DNA of 64,000 nucleotides from Robiginitalea biformata HTCC2501 (lineage in GTDB: Bacteria; Bacteroidota; Bacteroidia; Flavobacteriales; Flavobacteriaceae). The notes below the pieces were generated by a model. That model saw only the letters and a program-made list of their open reading frames with translations. It had not been told where the DNA came from and did no database searches. The DNA lies in NCBI RefSeq assembly GCF_000024125.1, contig NC_013222.1, positions 2,931,501-2,995,500 of the forward strand, written 5' to 3'. Numbering within the stretch: position 1 is the stretch's first letter; each line of letters opens with the position of its first letter. Positions 24,846 to 33,719 of the stretch are shown here, piece after piece. Both the position numbers and the translations under genes were made by a program.

Positions 24846-26432
24846 ATGAATCCAACTCGTTACACCCTGTTTTTACTGCTTATTACATTACTGGCCTCCT
24901 GCGGCCAAAACAACCGCTCCGGGAATGAGCCGGGAACCGACCTGCCCCGGATTGCCATTGCAGGACTCGGCATTGAATCGAGCACTTTTTCGCCGGCGCG
25001 GACCGAAGAAGCCGCCTTCCACCCCCGCACAGGCGATTCCGTTTTTACCCGATACCCCTTCCTCCATACGGATTCCGTTAACCGGAAACGCGCCGAATGG
25101 GTCCCCACCCTGGTGGGGAAGGCCCTTCCCGGCGGGACGGTTACCCGCAAGGCCTACGAATCGCTGGTTGGGCAAACCCTCAAACGACTCGAGGCCCAAA
25201 AACCCTTTGACGGGCTTTTCTTTGACATCCACGGTGCCATGAGCGTCGAAGGGATGGATGATCCCGAAGGCGACTTGATATACCGCATCCGGGAGGTGGT
25301 GGGCCCTGAAGTCCTGATATCCACCTCGATGGACCTGCACGGAAACGTCTCCCGACGGCTCGCCAGGCATACGGACCTGATTACCTGTTACCGCATGGCG
25401 CCGCACGAAGACGCCCTGGAGTCCAAGAAACGCGCTGTGGAAAACTTGCTGGACCGGTTGGAAAGCGGCAAGGGGAAACCCGCTTACAAGGCCTGGGTTC
25501 CCGTGCCCATCCTGCTACCCGGGGAGAAGACCAGCACCCGGGTGGAACCCGGAAAGAGCCTGTATGCCAGGGTACCCGGCGTAGCGGCCCGCGACGGGGT
25601 GGTGGATGCCGCCATCTGGATCGGCTATGCGTGGGCAGACGAACCCCGGAACCACGCGGTGGTTATGGTAACCGGGGATGACCGGGAACAAGTGGTTTCC
25701 GGGGCGGAGTACCTGGCCGGGGAGTTCTGGAAGGTACGTGACGAATTTGAATTTGTGGCCCCCACTACGGACTTTGAAAGCGCATTACAACTGGCCCTTT
25801 CCAGCGAAGAACAGCCATTTATTATTAGCGATATGGGAGATAACCCAACCGCCGGGGGCGCCGGGGATGTCACCTGGACGCTTACCGAATTGCTGAAACG
25901 CCGGGAATTTACCACTCCGGGAGGGCCGACCCTTATCTACGCTTCCATCCCCGGCCCCGAACTGATTCGGGAAGCCGTTCGCACCGGGGTGGGCGGTACC
26001 GTCAGTGCCCTGGTAGGGGCAGCCGTCGATGACCGGTATGCACCTCCCCTCTTGCTGGAGGGAACCGTCACCGCCCTGCGCAAGGGCGACCAGCACGCCG
26101 GGACCGAGGCGGTGGTAAAAACCGGGAATGCCCATGTTATCGTTACTGAGAAGCGCAAACCCTACCACCGGGAAGAAGACTTTACCCGACTGGGGCTCAA
26201 CCCCCGGGAAACGGATATCGTTGTCGTGAAAATTGGTTATCTCGTGCCGGAATTATACGACATGCGAGGCGGCTGGGTAATGGCACTCACGCCTGGTGGG
26301 GTGGATCAGGACCTGGCCCGGCTGGGTCATCAACGGATCATCCGGCCCATGTTCCCCCTGGACGCGGATATGGCCGACCCGGATCTGAGCGCCCGGATGA
26401 TCCCCGCTTCGGACAATGCGGTTCCCGAATAG
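24846..26432 (+). CDS. M81-family (MlrC-like) metallopeptidase lipoprotein
   Basis: The ATG at 24846 (MNPTRYTLFLLLITLLASC) gives 528 residues with a lipobox; a TTG two codons upstream is less likely. The N-terminal domain (DUF1485) shows GLGIESSTFSP, FDGLFFDIHGAMSVEG (Asp and His metal ligands) and STSMDLHGNVS. The C-terminal MlrC domain shows ISDMGDNPTAGGAGD and YASIPGPELI. Microcystinase C (MlrC) cleaves linear peptides in microcystin breakdown. Most relatives act on unknown small peptides. Anchoring in the envelope suggests peptide scavenging outside the cytoplasm. Confidence 0.88.
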   Translation: MNPTRYTLFLLLITLLASCGQNNRSGNEPGTDLPRIAIAGLGIESSTFSPARTEEAAFHPRTGDSVFTRYPFLHTDSVNRKRAEWVPTLVGKALPGGTVTRKAYESLVGQTLKRLEAQKPFDGLFFDIHGAMSVEGMDDPEGDLIYRIREVVGPEVLISTSMDLHGNVSRRLARHTDLITCYRMAPHEDALESKKRAVENLLDRLESGKGKPAYKAWVPVPILLPGEKTSTRVEPGKSLYARVPGVAARDGVVDAAIWIGYAWADEPRNHAVVMVTGDDREQVVSGAEYLAGEFWKVRDEFEFVAPTTDFESALQLALSSEEQPFIISDMGDNPTAGGAGDVTWTLTELLKRREFTTPGGPTLIYASIPGPELIREAVRTGVGGTVSALVGAAVDDRYAPPLLLEGTVTALRKGDQHAGTEAVVKTGNAHVIVTEKRKPYHREEDFTRLGLNPRETDIVVVKIGYLVPELYDMRGGWVMALTPGGVDQDLARLGHQRIIRPMFPLDADMADPDLSARMIPASDNAVPE

Positions 26433-26490
26433 GCAGGGGTATTCCAGCCAAATTGCCGGCAGCCGGCTGTCCCGACCTGGTGCAGGAAGG

Positions 26491-26529
26491 ATCGGGGCCT
26501 GGTGCATCGGGGCCTGGTGCATCGGGGCC
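26491..26529. repeat. 15-bp tandem repeat, 2.6 copies
   Basis: The unit ATCGGGGCCTGGTGC occurs at 26491 and 26506, with a partial third copy (ATCGGGGCC) to 26529. It begins nine bases past the stop of the minus-strand AIM24 gene, in the gap between two convergent genes. A related imperfect copy (ACCTGGTGCAGG) precedes it. Confidence 0.85.
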
Positions 26530-26537
26530 AACCGGCA

Positions 26538-27353
26538 TCAGAACCGGTTGTCGCCGTCGAGCAGGTCGCCGAGACCGCCGAGGATGCTGCCCTCCCCTTT
26601 GTCCTTACCGCCGCCTTTGGGGGCTGCTGCCAGGACCCGTCCGGCCAGGCGGCTGAATGGCAGGGATTGGATATAGACAGTGCCCGGCCCCCTCAGGGTG
26701 GCAAAGAAAAGGCCTTCGCCCCCGAACAGCGTATTTTTGATCCCGCCCACAAATTCGATATCGTAGTCAACGGTTTGGGAAAAGCCTACGATACAACCGG
26801 TGTCGACGCGTAGTACCTCCCCTGCCTGGAGGGTGCGGCGCGCCAGGGTTCCTCCTGCATGAACGAAAGCCATGCCGTCCCCTTCGAGTTTTTGCATGAT
26901 AAAACCCTCGCCCCCAAACAATCCCCGACCCAACCTGCGGGAGAATTCGATACCCACGGAAACGCCCTTGGCGGCGCAGAGGAATGCATCTTTCTGGCAG
27001 ATAAACCTGCCGCCTTTTTCCTTCAGGTCTATGGGGACGATCTTTCCCGGGTAGGGAGAGGCAAAACTCACTTTCTTTTTGCCCTGCCCGCCATTGTAGA
27101 AGGCCGTCATAAACAGGCCCTCACCGGTAAGTACGCGTTTGCCGGCGGAAAATATCTTGCCCAGTACGCCCGTATCTTTCTTACTGCCGTCGCCAAAAAT
27201 GGTTTCCATTCGGATGTCCGGGTCCATCATCATAAAACTGCCGGCTTCGGCAATGACCCCTTCGTTCGGGTCCAGTTCCACCGACACATACTGCATCTCC
27301 TCCCCGAATATTTCATAATCTACTACGTGGTTTCCGGTATTCATAGGTTGCAT
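26538..27353 (-). CDS. AIM24/TIGR00266 family protein
   Basis: The protein has 271 residues from 27353. The second ATG at 27344 is better spaced from the AAAGGA upstream and gives 268. Family signatures are [22 protein letters not shown], a central [13 protein letters not shown] block repeated as [13 protein letters not shown] and [13 protein letters not shown] (three pseudo-repeats of a beta-barrel), and [11 protein letters not shown]. Yeast AIM24 affects mitochondrial inner-membrane organisation. Bacterial homologues are of unknown function. The C-terminus is glycine-rich and aspartate-rich ([14 protein letters not shown]). Confidence 0.9.
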   Translation of the reverse strand: MQPMNTGNHVVDYEIFGEEMQYVSVELDPNEGVIAEAGSFMMMDPDIRMETIFGDGSKKDTGVLGKIFSAGKRVLTGEGLFMTAFYNGGQGKKKVSFASPYPGKIVPIDLKEKGGRFICQKDAFLCAAKGVSVGIEFSRRLGRGLFGGEGFIMQKLEGDGMAFVHAGGTLARRTLQAGEVLRVDTGCIVGFSQTVDYDIEFVGGIKNTLFGGEGLFFATLRGPGTVYIQSLPFSRLAGRVLAAAPKGGGKDKGEGSILGGLGDLLDGDNRF

Positions 27354-27470
27354 TCCTTTGAGTTACTATTCAGACTATCTGTTGGTAGCAGGCCAACTTA
27401 AAATGTTACAAATATCCTGAGGATTTCGCCTTGGACCCATTGGCCGGCAACGGGGGGGACTTATTGGGAT

Positions 27471-27848
27471 CTATCCGAGCAGCCATTTTTTGGCCGGTCT
27501 TTTTTTCAGAAATAATTTCATCTCGTAACCCAGGTTGTTCAGGGCCGTTTCCGTAAATAGCTGTTCACTGAACCGGTCGGGGTCCGGGATAACCACCGCC
27601 AGTTTGAGGTTTGGGGTCCAACCGATGGAAGAAGCCCCTTTGGCGAGTTTGAATTTGGTCTCCATCCCGTAACTCCCGTTAAAAGACATGACAACAAGCA
27701 CTTTATCCCGATTGTTTTCCCGGCATATCCGTGCAATCGCCTCCCACCGCTCCATGGCTTCCTTCAGCTCCTGCCCCGGGGCGATTTTGACGGATAGTTC
27801 TGCTGTTACATAATCGGGTCGGACCTGAAAACTGAGATCATAAGGCAT
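27471..27848 (-). CDS. Conserved small protein with STAS-like pattern
   Basis: From the ATG at 27848 (MPYDLSFQVRPDYV) it has 125 residues; an upstream TTG would add six. The pattern YVTAELSV, a helix with AMERWEAIARICRENN, the strand DKVLVVMSF, and the strand LKLAVVIPD with a final helix fits a small alpha/beta fold. It resembles SpoIIAA/STAS-like proteins that lack an obvious phospho-serine. I do not recognise it further. It is between AIM24 and DUF4442 genes on the same strand but with gaps of more than 70 bases on each side. Confidence 0.65.
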   Translation of the reverse strand: MPYDLSFQVRPDYVTAELSVKIAPGQELKEAMERWEAIARICRENNRDKVLVVMSFNGSYGMETKFKLAKGASSIGWTPNLKLAVVIPDPDRFSEQLFTETALNNLGYEMKLFLKKRPAKKWLLG

Positions 27849-27919
27849 ATTATTGTTAATTGGCAATGGTTGATTGATGATATGCAGTAGAGAAAAAAGA
27901 TACTAAAAAAATAAACTAC

Positions 27920-28375
27920 TCAGGATTTAACCTTCAGCGTCCATTCAAAATTAAAGGTGCTCACCGTGACCCCGTCGGCGTTCACTCCCACCGATTGCAT
28001 CCAGACTGTTTGCCCCTTCCCGGTCGTAACGGCCTGGTCGATGGCATGGCGGACCTTATCGCCGTCCGGGCATTCGAACCGGATGCGGCCCGTTGCCTTT
28101 TTGGAAAAGTTTGCCCGGTTGTTGAGTACCAGCATGGAAATCGGAAGCCCGCTTTTCCGGATGTGATACATAACCAGGGCCCCTGTAGACAATTCGGCAG
28201 CCATTCCCTGTACCGCCCAGAACATGGAGCGGAATGGGTTCTGGTTGATCCACCGGTGGGTAACGGCAGCTTCCCCCCGATTCCCATCCAGTGCCGTTAG
28301 CCGGACGCCGCACCACCAGGCCGCGGGTAATTTGAAGAACATGAATCTGTTGAAACTGCGAACCGATAAGGCCAT
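27920..28375 (-). CDS. DUF4442 hotdog-fold thioesterase-like protein
   Basis: The protein has 151 residues. The hotdog pattern shows the central helix NPFRSMFWAVQGMAAELSTGALVMYHI, in which glutamate and asparagine could serve as catalytic residues, followed by beta-strands (SMLVLNNRANFSKKATGRIRFEC, VWMQSVGVNADGVTVSTFNFEWTL). DUF4442 proteins are PaaI-type acyl-CoA thioesterase relatives, so a role in releasing acyl groups from CoA is possible but untested. It is divergent from the DUF4870 gene; 28376-28509 is an AT-rich shared promoter region. Confidence 0.85.
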   Translation of the reverse strand: MALSVRSFNRFMFFKLPAAWWCGVRLTALDGNRGEAAVTHRWINQNPFRSMFWAVQGMAAELSTGALVMYHIRKSGLPISMLVLNNRANFSKKATGRIRFECPDGDKVRHAIDQAVTTGKGQTVWMQSVGVNADGVTVSTFNFEWTLKVKS

Positions 28376-28457
28376 CTGATGGGATTTACACCTATAAATG
28401 TATCAAAAATATCCCCGTTTACATTTGTTAAATATATGTTAATTTATAGTACTATGT

Positions 28458-28490
28458 TTTGCATAATACCTTTCTTCGTATATATATTTG
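28458..28490 (+). promoter_or_regulatory. Consensus Bacteroidota promoter for the DUF4870-PspC unit
   Basis: TTTG (28458-28461), a 21-base spacer, then TATATTTG (28483-28490) match the primary-sigma consensus of Bacteroidota (TTTG-N19/21-TAnnTTTG) exactly. The start codon of the DUF4870 gene lies only 19 bases past the -7 element, so the 5' leader would be very short. Confidence 0.75.
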
Positions 28491-28509
28491 CATAAGAAAC
28501 AACTAGGCC

Positions 28510-28992
28510 ATGACAGAATCACTATCAAAACACGAGCGCAACCTGTCTGCGTTAATCCACGGATCCACCCTGTCCCGGTTCTTTATTCCCTTCGGACAGT
28601 TCCTGGTTCCCCTGGTGCTCTGGCTCTCCAATCGCAACCAGCACGAATTTGTCGATTACAACGGCAAACAGGCATTGAATTTCCAGATCAGTATGTTCCT
28701 CTATTCCTTCCTGGTAGGGGCTATCAGCATCCCGTTCTTTGTGGCCTCAATTCCGGGGCTGTTTGAACACGGCATCCTCTCCTGGGACGACCATCACAAT
28801 TTTGAATCCTTCCACTTTGACTTCGGGACCGGATTTTTTGACTTCCCGTTTTTCTGGTGGCCTGTCGGCATCGGCGGCTTGCTGGCCATGGGCCTGTTTG
28901 TCGTCAATATCGTTTATACGATCCTGGCTACGATCCGCACCAATGAAGGACAGTATTTCAGGTATCCCCTGACCATTAAATTCATTCGCTAA
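28510..28992 (+). CDS. DUF4870 membrane protein
   Basis: The protein has 160 residues. The opening LSKHERNLSALIHGSTLSRFFIPFGQFLVPLVLWLSNRNQHEFVDYNGKQALNFQ is split here into its parts: a short cytoplasmic helix, span 1 at about 22-40, then the conserved HEFVDYNGKQALNFQ loop. Spans 2 and 3 lie at about 60-85 and 118-142, separated by a histidine- and phenylalanine-rich loop. This matches DUF4870, of unknown function, often near PspC or NTF2-like genes in flavobacteria. Its stop overlaps the next start by one base. Confidence 0.9.
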   Translation: MTESLSKHERNLSALIHGSTLSRFFIPFGQFLVPLVLWLSNRNQHEFVDYNGKQALNFQISMFLYSFLVGAISIPFFVASIPGLFEHGILSWDDHHNFESFHFDFGTGFFDFPFFWWPVGIGGLLAMGLFVVNIVYTILATIRTNEGQYFRYPLTIKFIR

Positions 28993-29483
28993 TGAAAACG
29001 CAGACCATCTACCGCACCCTCCCTGCCCTGAAAACCCGGCACATCCTTTTGATCCTGGCCATTTTGGTCGGGGCGCTGGCGGATGCCTTCGGACAGGTCC
29101 CCGAAGATTCCGACCTGTACCGGACCATCCTGGACCTGGACCAGGCGTATTTCACCGCCTATAACGAATGCGATATGGCTACCCAGGAGAAACTCCTCAG
29201 CGACAGCCTCGAATTCTATCACGACCAGGGCGGGCTGAGCACATCCAAGTCCGGGATCCTGGAGAGTATTGAAGACAATATCTGTGGGCAAGTGTCCCGC
29301 AGCCTGGTGCCCGGAAGCGTTGAAGTACATGAAATTAAGGGCTTTGGGGCGGTTGAGATCGGATTACATAAATTTTACAACAACCGGGAACCGAACGCCA
29401 TATCAAAACCCAGTCGTTTTGTGACCGTGTGGAAACAGGAAAACGACGGCTGGAAAATGCACCGGATCATCAGCCTGCATTAG
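28992..29483 (+). CDS. Secreted NTF2-like (DUF4440) protein
   Basis: The protein has 163 residues starting at the ATG that shares one base with the preceding stop (TAATG). A basic N-terminus and a hydrophobic segment (LILAILVGALADAFGQ) form a signal peptide. The domain is a cone-shaped NTF2-like fold: ILDLDQAYFTAYNECD, LLSDSLEFYHDQGG, and the closing strands SRFVTVWKQENDGWKMHRII. DUF4440/SnoaL-like proteins can be enzymes or ligand binders. Its partner and ligand are unknown. It is translationally coupled to the DUF4870 gene. Confidence 0.88.
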   Translation: MKTQTIYRTLPALKTRHILLILAILVGALADAFGQVPEDSDLYRTILDLDQAYFTAYNECDMATQEKLLSDSLEFYHDQGGLSTSKSGILESIEDNICGQVSRSLVPGSVEVHEIKGFGAVEIGLHKFYNNREPNAISKPSRFVTVWKQENDGWKMHRIISLH

Positions 29484-29593
29484 ACCACAAGGAGTTTATT
29501 CATCAATCAAACCATCATGAGAACAAGAAACGAACAGTTAACACCGACCCAACAGGGGGCACCTTGTGAAATGTCGGATTAAGACCCGAAATT

Positions 29594-29929
29594 ATGAATG
29601 TAGAAAATACAAAAGCACAAATGCGGAAAGGGGTCCTGGAGTATTGTATCCTCTCCATCCTTAGCGGGGAGGACAAATACGCCTCCGAAATTCTGGATAC
29701 CCTGAAAGACGCAAAGATGCTGGTGGTGGAAGGGACCATTTACCCCCTGCTCACCCGACTGAAAAATGCGGGGTTGCTTTCCTACCGTTGGGAGGAATCC
29801 ACCTCGGGCCCGCCCCGGAAATACTACGGTCTCACGGAGACCGGCACCATTTTCCTCAAGGAGCTGAACACCACCTGGGACGAGCTCCGAACCGCCGTCA
29901 ATGTGGTCACCAACGCAAAAAACAAGTAA
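29594..29929 (+). CDS. PadR-family transcriptional regulator
   Basis: The protein has 111 residues. The winged helix shows QMRKGVLEYCILSILSGEDKYASEILD, the recognition helix region VVEGTIYPLLTRLKNAGLLSY, and the wing WEESTSGPPRKYYGLTETG; a dimerisation helix ends the protein. This is a short PadR (subfamily 2), usually a repressor released by ligands or membrane stress. It is one base apart from the PspC gene and is therefore very likely its regulator, probably autoregulated. Confidence 0.95.
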   Translation: MNVENTKAQMRKGVLEYCILSILSGEDKYASEILDTLKDAKMLVVEGTIYPLLTRLKNAGLLSYRWEESTSGPPRKYYGLTETGTIFLKELNTTWDELRTAVNVVTNAKNK

Positions 29930-29930
29930 G

Positions 29931-31679
29931 ATGAACAAGACTGTAAATATCAATCTGGCCAATATGCTTTTTCATATAGATGAAAACGCATATCAAAAGC
30001 TCCTCCGGTACCTGGAAGCTGTCAAGCGTTCCTTTGCCGGCACGGCGGGAAGCGACGAGATCATCGCCGACATCGAGGCGCGGATCGCCGAGCTTTTTTA
30101 CGAAAAAATGGAAAATGAACGGCAGGTGATCACCCAAAAGGAAGTGGACGCCGTCATCGCCATCATGGGACAACCCGAAGACTACCAGGTGGATGAGGAT
30201 ATTTTTGAGGATGTCCCGCCGGGTACGGGATCCGCCAAAAGCCGCACTACCCGTTCCGCCAAGAAACTCTACCGGGATATCGACCACAAATACATCGGCG
30301 GCGTCTGCGCCGGGCTCGAGCACTACCTGGGCCTGGACGCCCTGTGGATCCGCCTGATCTTTATCATCCTGGCCGTCTTTACCGGCTTTGGCTTCATCGC
30401 CTATATCCTGCTCTGGATCCTGGTGCCCGAAGCTGCAACTACCGCGCAGAAACTGGATATGACCGGGGAACCCGTGAATATCAGCAATATCGAGCGGAAG
30501 GTAAAGGAGGGCTTCGATGACGTTGCAGAACGGGTCCGCAGCGTGGATTACGAAAAAGTGGGTTCCAGGGTGAAAAGCAGTGGAAAGACCTTTTTCGACA
30601 CGCTGGGCGACGTCATCATGTTTTTCTTTAAGGTAATCGGCAAATTTATCGGGATCCTGCTGATCATTATCGGGGCTGCCACCCTGATCGGGCTGTTTAT
30701 CGCCCTTTTCACCGTTGGGGTGGTGGATGCGGTCCAGATTCCGGGCGTCGACCTGATCGGGTTGCTCAACTCCACGGAAACGCCCGTGTGGATTGTCTCC
30801 CTCCTGGTATTCCTGACAGTGGGAATTCCCTTCTTTTTCCTGTTGTACCTCGGCTTGAAAATCCTGGTGAACAATCTGAAATCCATTGGGAACATCGCCA
30901 AGTTTTCCCTGTTGGGCCTCTGGCTGATCGCCGTTATCAGCCTGGCCGTACTGAGCGTAAAACAGGTAGCTGCACACGCCTACACGGAAAGCGTCACCAC
31001 CACCGATACGCTTGCGCTGGCCTCACCGGCCACCGATACGCTCCGTATCCGGTTTCGCGGAGGCGATTTCGACAGGCATTCCGGCCCGGTTGTGGCAGGC
31101 ATGCGCATCCGGTATGACGATGACGACCAGCCCCTGCTCTATTCGGACGACGTGTTGCTCGACATCCGCAAATCCGAGGATTCGGTGGCTACCCTGCGCC
31201 TGCGTCGGGATGCCGACGGCCGTTCTTATGAAGATGCGCGCCAACGGGCCGGGTCCATCCGGTACGATTACGCCCTGGCCGGTTCGGCCATTCACCTCGA
31301 CAACTTTTTCACCACCGACGTGGATAACAAAGTCCGCAACCAGGAAATCCGCCTGACCCTTTTTGTGCCGGAAGGCACCCACCTGATCTTTGAACCTTCT
31401 GCCCGGAATTACCTGGGAAGACGCACCCAGAACGACCGCGGGATGTATTACCGGGATATCGTCCGCCACCAATGGGTTATGGGTCCTAACGGCATGTTGG
31501 TATGCCAGGATTGCCCGGAGGATACCGGCTCCGGACAATGGGAAGACGACAGTCGGGAAAACCGGATTATCATCGACGAGAACGGGGTGGACATTGACCT
31601 GAAGGACGAACAGGACAGTTTTAAGATGAAAATCGACGAGAACGGGGTGGAGATCAAAGCCCAGGAGGACGGGCTCTGA
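29931..31679 (+). CDS. PspC-domain envelope protein
   Basis: The ATG at 29931 (MNKTVNINLANMLFHIDENAY) gives 582 residues. Residues 1-95 form a helical cytoplasmic domain (SDEIIADIEARIAELFYE, QKEVDAVIAIMGQPEDYQ). The PspC domain is at about 112-172 (KYIGGVCAGLEHYLGLD, IRLIFIILAVFTGFGFIAYILLWILVP). Further spans lie at about 215-260, 285-310 and 330-350, before an exported C-terminal beta-rich part. PspC proteins sense or guard membrane integrity. With PadR upstream and a DUF2807 lipoprotein downstream it forms a compact stress unit. Confidence 0.92.
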   Translation: MNKTVNINLANMLFHIDENAYQKLLRYLEAVKRSFAGTAGSDEIIADIEARIAELFYEKMENERQVITQKEVDAVIAIMGQPEDYQVDEDIFEDVPPGTGSAKSRTTRSAKKLYRDIDHKYIGGVCAGLEHYLGLDALWIRLIFIILAVFTGFGFIAYILLWILVPEAATTAQKLDMTGEPVNISNIERKVKEGFDDVAERVRSVDYEKVGSRVKSSGKTFFDTLGDVIMFFFKVIGKFIGILLIIIGAATLIGLFIALFTVGVVDAVQIPGVDLIGLLNSTETPVWIVSLLVFLTVGIPFFFLLYLGLKILVNNLKSIGNIAKFSLLGLWLIAVISLAVLSVKQVAAHAYTESVTTTDTLALASPATDTLRIRFRGGDFDRHSGPVVAGMRIRYDDDDQPLLYSDDVLLDIRKSEDSVATLRLRRDADGRSYEDARQRAGSIRYDYALAGSAIHLDNFFTTDVDNKVRNQEIRLTLFVPEGTHLIFEPSARNYLGRRTQNDRGMYYRDIVRHQWVMGPNGMLVCQDCPEDTGSGQWEDDSRENRIIIDENGVDIDLKDEQDSFKMKIDENGVEIKAQEDGL

Positions 31680-31821
31680 CAATTCATCCGGCTGAAACGA
31701 CAGTTCGGTCGGCACAATTGGGGCAGCCCCTTGGGAAAGCGCAATTTTGAAAAGTACAAAGCAACAACCAGAACCTAAATGTAAACCGGGGAACCAACCC
31801 CACAATCAAAAATCGAATACC

Positions 31822-32544
31822 ATGGCAACACTAGCGCGAATTACAATCGGAATTATACTGGCCCTGCTGGCCTCTTCCTGCATGCTCGACATGAATTGGG
31901 GTGCCGGGAAAAGGGGCAACGGCGTTGTGGTCGAAGAAGCCCGCTCCGTTACGGGCGATTTTACTGCCGTATCGGCCTCCGAAGGCCTGGATGTATACGT
32001 CACTCAGGGTGACGTCTACGATATCCGGGTGGAGGCGGACGAGAACGTCATCGACCTTATCGGCACGGATATCCGGGACGGGAAGTTGAAAATACACGCT
32101 ATAGAGAATATCGGGCGTGCTACCAAGAATGTTTATGTAACCCTGCCGGAAATAACGGCTCTGAGCGCCTCGAGCGGCAGCGACCTGGAAACCCGGGGTA
32201 CGATAGCGTCCCGGAACATCCGCCTGGATGCCAGTAGCGGTGCCGACCTGAAAGCGGCAGTAGAGGCCGACGAGGTGGAAGCCGATTGCAGCAGCGGTGC
32301 GGATATCCGGGTCAGCGGCCGGACCAACTTGTTTTACGCAGATGCCAGCAGCGGTTCGGACATCAAGGCCGGGGACCTGCAGGCAAAAATATGCCATGCC
32401 AACGCGAGCAGCGGTGCGGATATCCGGGTATATGCCACCGAATCCCTTACAGCCGATGCCAGCAGCGGCGCGGATATCCACTACAGCGGCGAGGCCAGCG
32501 TCCAAACCAAAAAATCTGCCTCCGGCAGCGTTCACAAGTACTAA
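31822..32544 (+). CDS. Head-GIN (DUF2807) lipoprotein
   Basis: The ATG at 31822 (MATLARITIGIILALLASSC) gives 240 residues with a lipobox. The mature protein opens with GNGVVVEEARSVTGDFTAVSASEGLDVYV, the head-GIN signature. It is a right-handed beta-helix-like array in which ASSGxD recurs about every 20-22 residues: SSGSDL, SSGADL, SSGADI, SSGSDI, SSGADI and SSGADI. Such proteins are surface adhesin-like modules of unknown ligand, common next to PspC genes. It ends with a terminator at 32590. Confidence 0.9.
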   Translation: MATLARITIGIILALLASSCMLDMNWGAGKRGNGVVVEEARSVTGDFTAVSASEGLDVYVTQGDVYDIRVEADENVIDLIGTDIRDGKLKIHAIENIGRATKNVYVTLPEITALSASSGSDLETRGTIASRNIRLDASSGADLKAAVEADEVEADCSSGADIRVSGRTNLFYADASSGSDIKAGDLQAKICHANASSGADIRVYATESLTADASSGADIHYSGEASVQTKKSASGSVHKY

Positions 32545-32589
32545 TCTTTTCGCCGGCCATTCATCAATCAGGACCCGAACGGTCTGCTG

Positions 32590-32619
32590 AAAACCCTTGT
32601 CCCCGGACAGGGGTTTTTT
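32590..32619 (+). terminator. Terminator after the PspC-DUF2807 unit
   Basis: A GC-rich hairpin (AAAACCC.TGTCC paired with GGACA.GGGTTTT) is followed by a T-run, 46 bases after the DUF2807 stop. It closes the unit that starts at the promoter at 28458. Confidence 0.8.
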
Positions 32620-32658
32620 GCTGCGATTTACTACTTTCGGGATTCAAACCGATTCGAT

Positions 32659-33678
32659 GTGAAACTGACCCTGCATGCCCACCAACTTGAACTGGCCCAT
32701 ACCTTCGGAATATCCCGGGAGCGATACGACCGCCAGCCCACGCTTATCGCCTGCCTGGAATCCGGCGGAAAAAAGGGCTACGGGGAAGCAACCTCCAACC
32801 CCTATTACGGGGTAACCGTCGAGGGCCTGATAAAGGAAATTGAAAAGGCCCGCAGCGCGGTGGAAGCATTCCCCAATACCGACCCGGAGGCGTTTTACGA
32901 ACTGCTCGAAAACCTGGAACTCACCCCATTTGCCCGCTGCGCCCTGGACCTGGCCTGTAATGACCTCCATGGGAAACTCCTGGGGAAACCCCTTTATGCA
33001 ATCTGGGGGACCGCCGCCCGGGACTTGCCCGTTACAAACTTCACCATCGGCCTGGATACCCCTGAAAAAATGGTTGCCAAAATGCAGGAGCGACCCTGGC
33101 CCGTCTACAAAATCAAGCTCGGGACGGACCGGGATGTGGCACTGGTTCGGGAACTGAGGCAGCATACGGATGCCGTATTCCGGGTGGATGCCAATTGCGC
33201 CTGGACAGCCGGGGAAACCCTGGACAACGCGCGGGCCCTGAAAGAACTGGGCGTGGAATTCATCGAGCAGCCATTGCCCGCAGATGACTGGGAGGGGATG
33301 GAGCAGGTAGCCCATGGCAGCGTCCTCCCGATAATCGCAGATGAGAGCTGTATCGTGGAATCGGACGTGGATCGCTGCGGCCTCCACTTTAACGGCATCA
33401 ACATCAAGCTGACCAAGTGCGGGGGATTGACCCCGGCGCGGAGGATGATTCGAAGGGGCCGTGAACTCGGGCTGAAGATCATGGTTGGCTGCATGACCGA
33501 ATCCACTGTCGGGATATCCGCCATTGCCCAGCTGCTCCCCCAACTGGACTACGTGGACATGGACGGAGCGCTGTTGCTTCGCAGCGACATCGCCCGGGGT
33601 GTGGTGATCACCGACGATGCCGAGGTGATCCTGCCGGAAACAGGGGGTAGCGGCGTGGTGCTGACAGCCGACTTGTAA
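32659..33678 (+). CDS. L-Ala-D/L-Glu-type dipeptide epimerase
   Basis: A GTG at 32659 gives 339 residues. The enolase-superfamily residues are all present: YKIKLG (Lys151, Lys153), FRVDANC (Asp177), IEQPLP (Glu203), IADESC (Asp228) and INIKLTKCGG (Lys250 or Lys253). The N-terminal capping domain covers residues 1-115. These enzymes epimerise dipeptides such as L-Ala-D-Glu from peptidoglycan turnover. The substrate here is inferred from the family, and other dipeptides are possible. The following gene lies 41 bases downstream on the same strand. Confidence 0.9.
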   Translation: MKLTLHAHQLELAHTFGISRERYDRQPTLIACLESGGKKGYGEATSNPYYGVTVEGLIKEIEKARSAVEAFPNTDPEAFYELLENLELTPFARCALDLACNDLHGKLLGKPLYAIWGTAARDLPVTNFTIGLDTPEKMVAKMQERPWPVYKIKLGTDRDVALVRELRQHTDAVFRVDANCAWTAGETLDNARALKELGVEFIEQPLPADDWEGMEQVAHGSVLPIIADESCIVESDVDRCGLHFNGINIKLTKCGGLTPARRMIRRGRELGLKIMVGCMTESTVGISAIAQLLPQLDYVDMDGALLLRSDIARGVVITDDAEVILPETGGSGVVLTADL

Positions 33679-33719
33679 ACCGGGCTGCGAACCACGGACC
33701 ATGGGCCAGAAATTCAATT

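Noticed and set aside
29517-29582. 21-residue frame between the NTF2-like and PadR genes
   Set aside because: It is polar (MRTRNEQLTPTQQG...), has no signal or domain and ends just before PadR. It could be a leader peptide, but nothing supports that.
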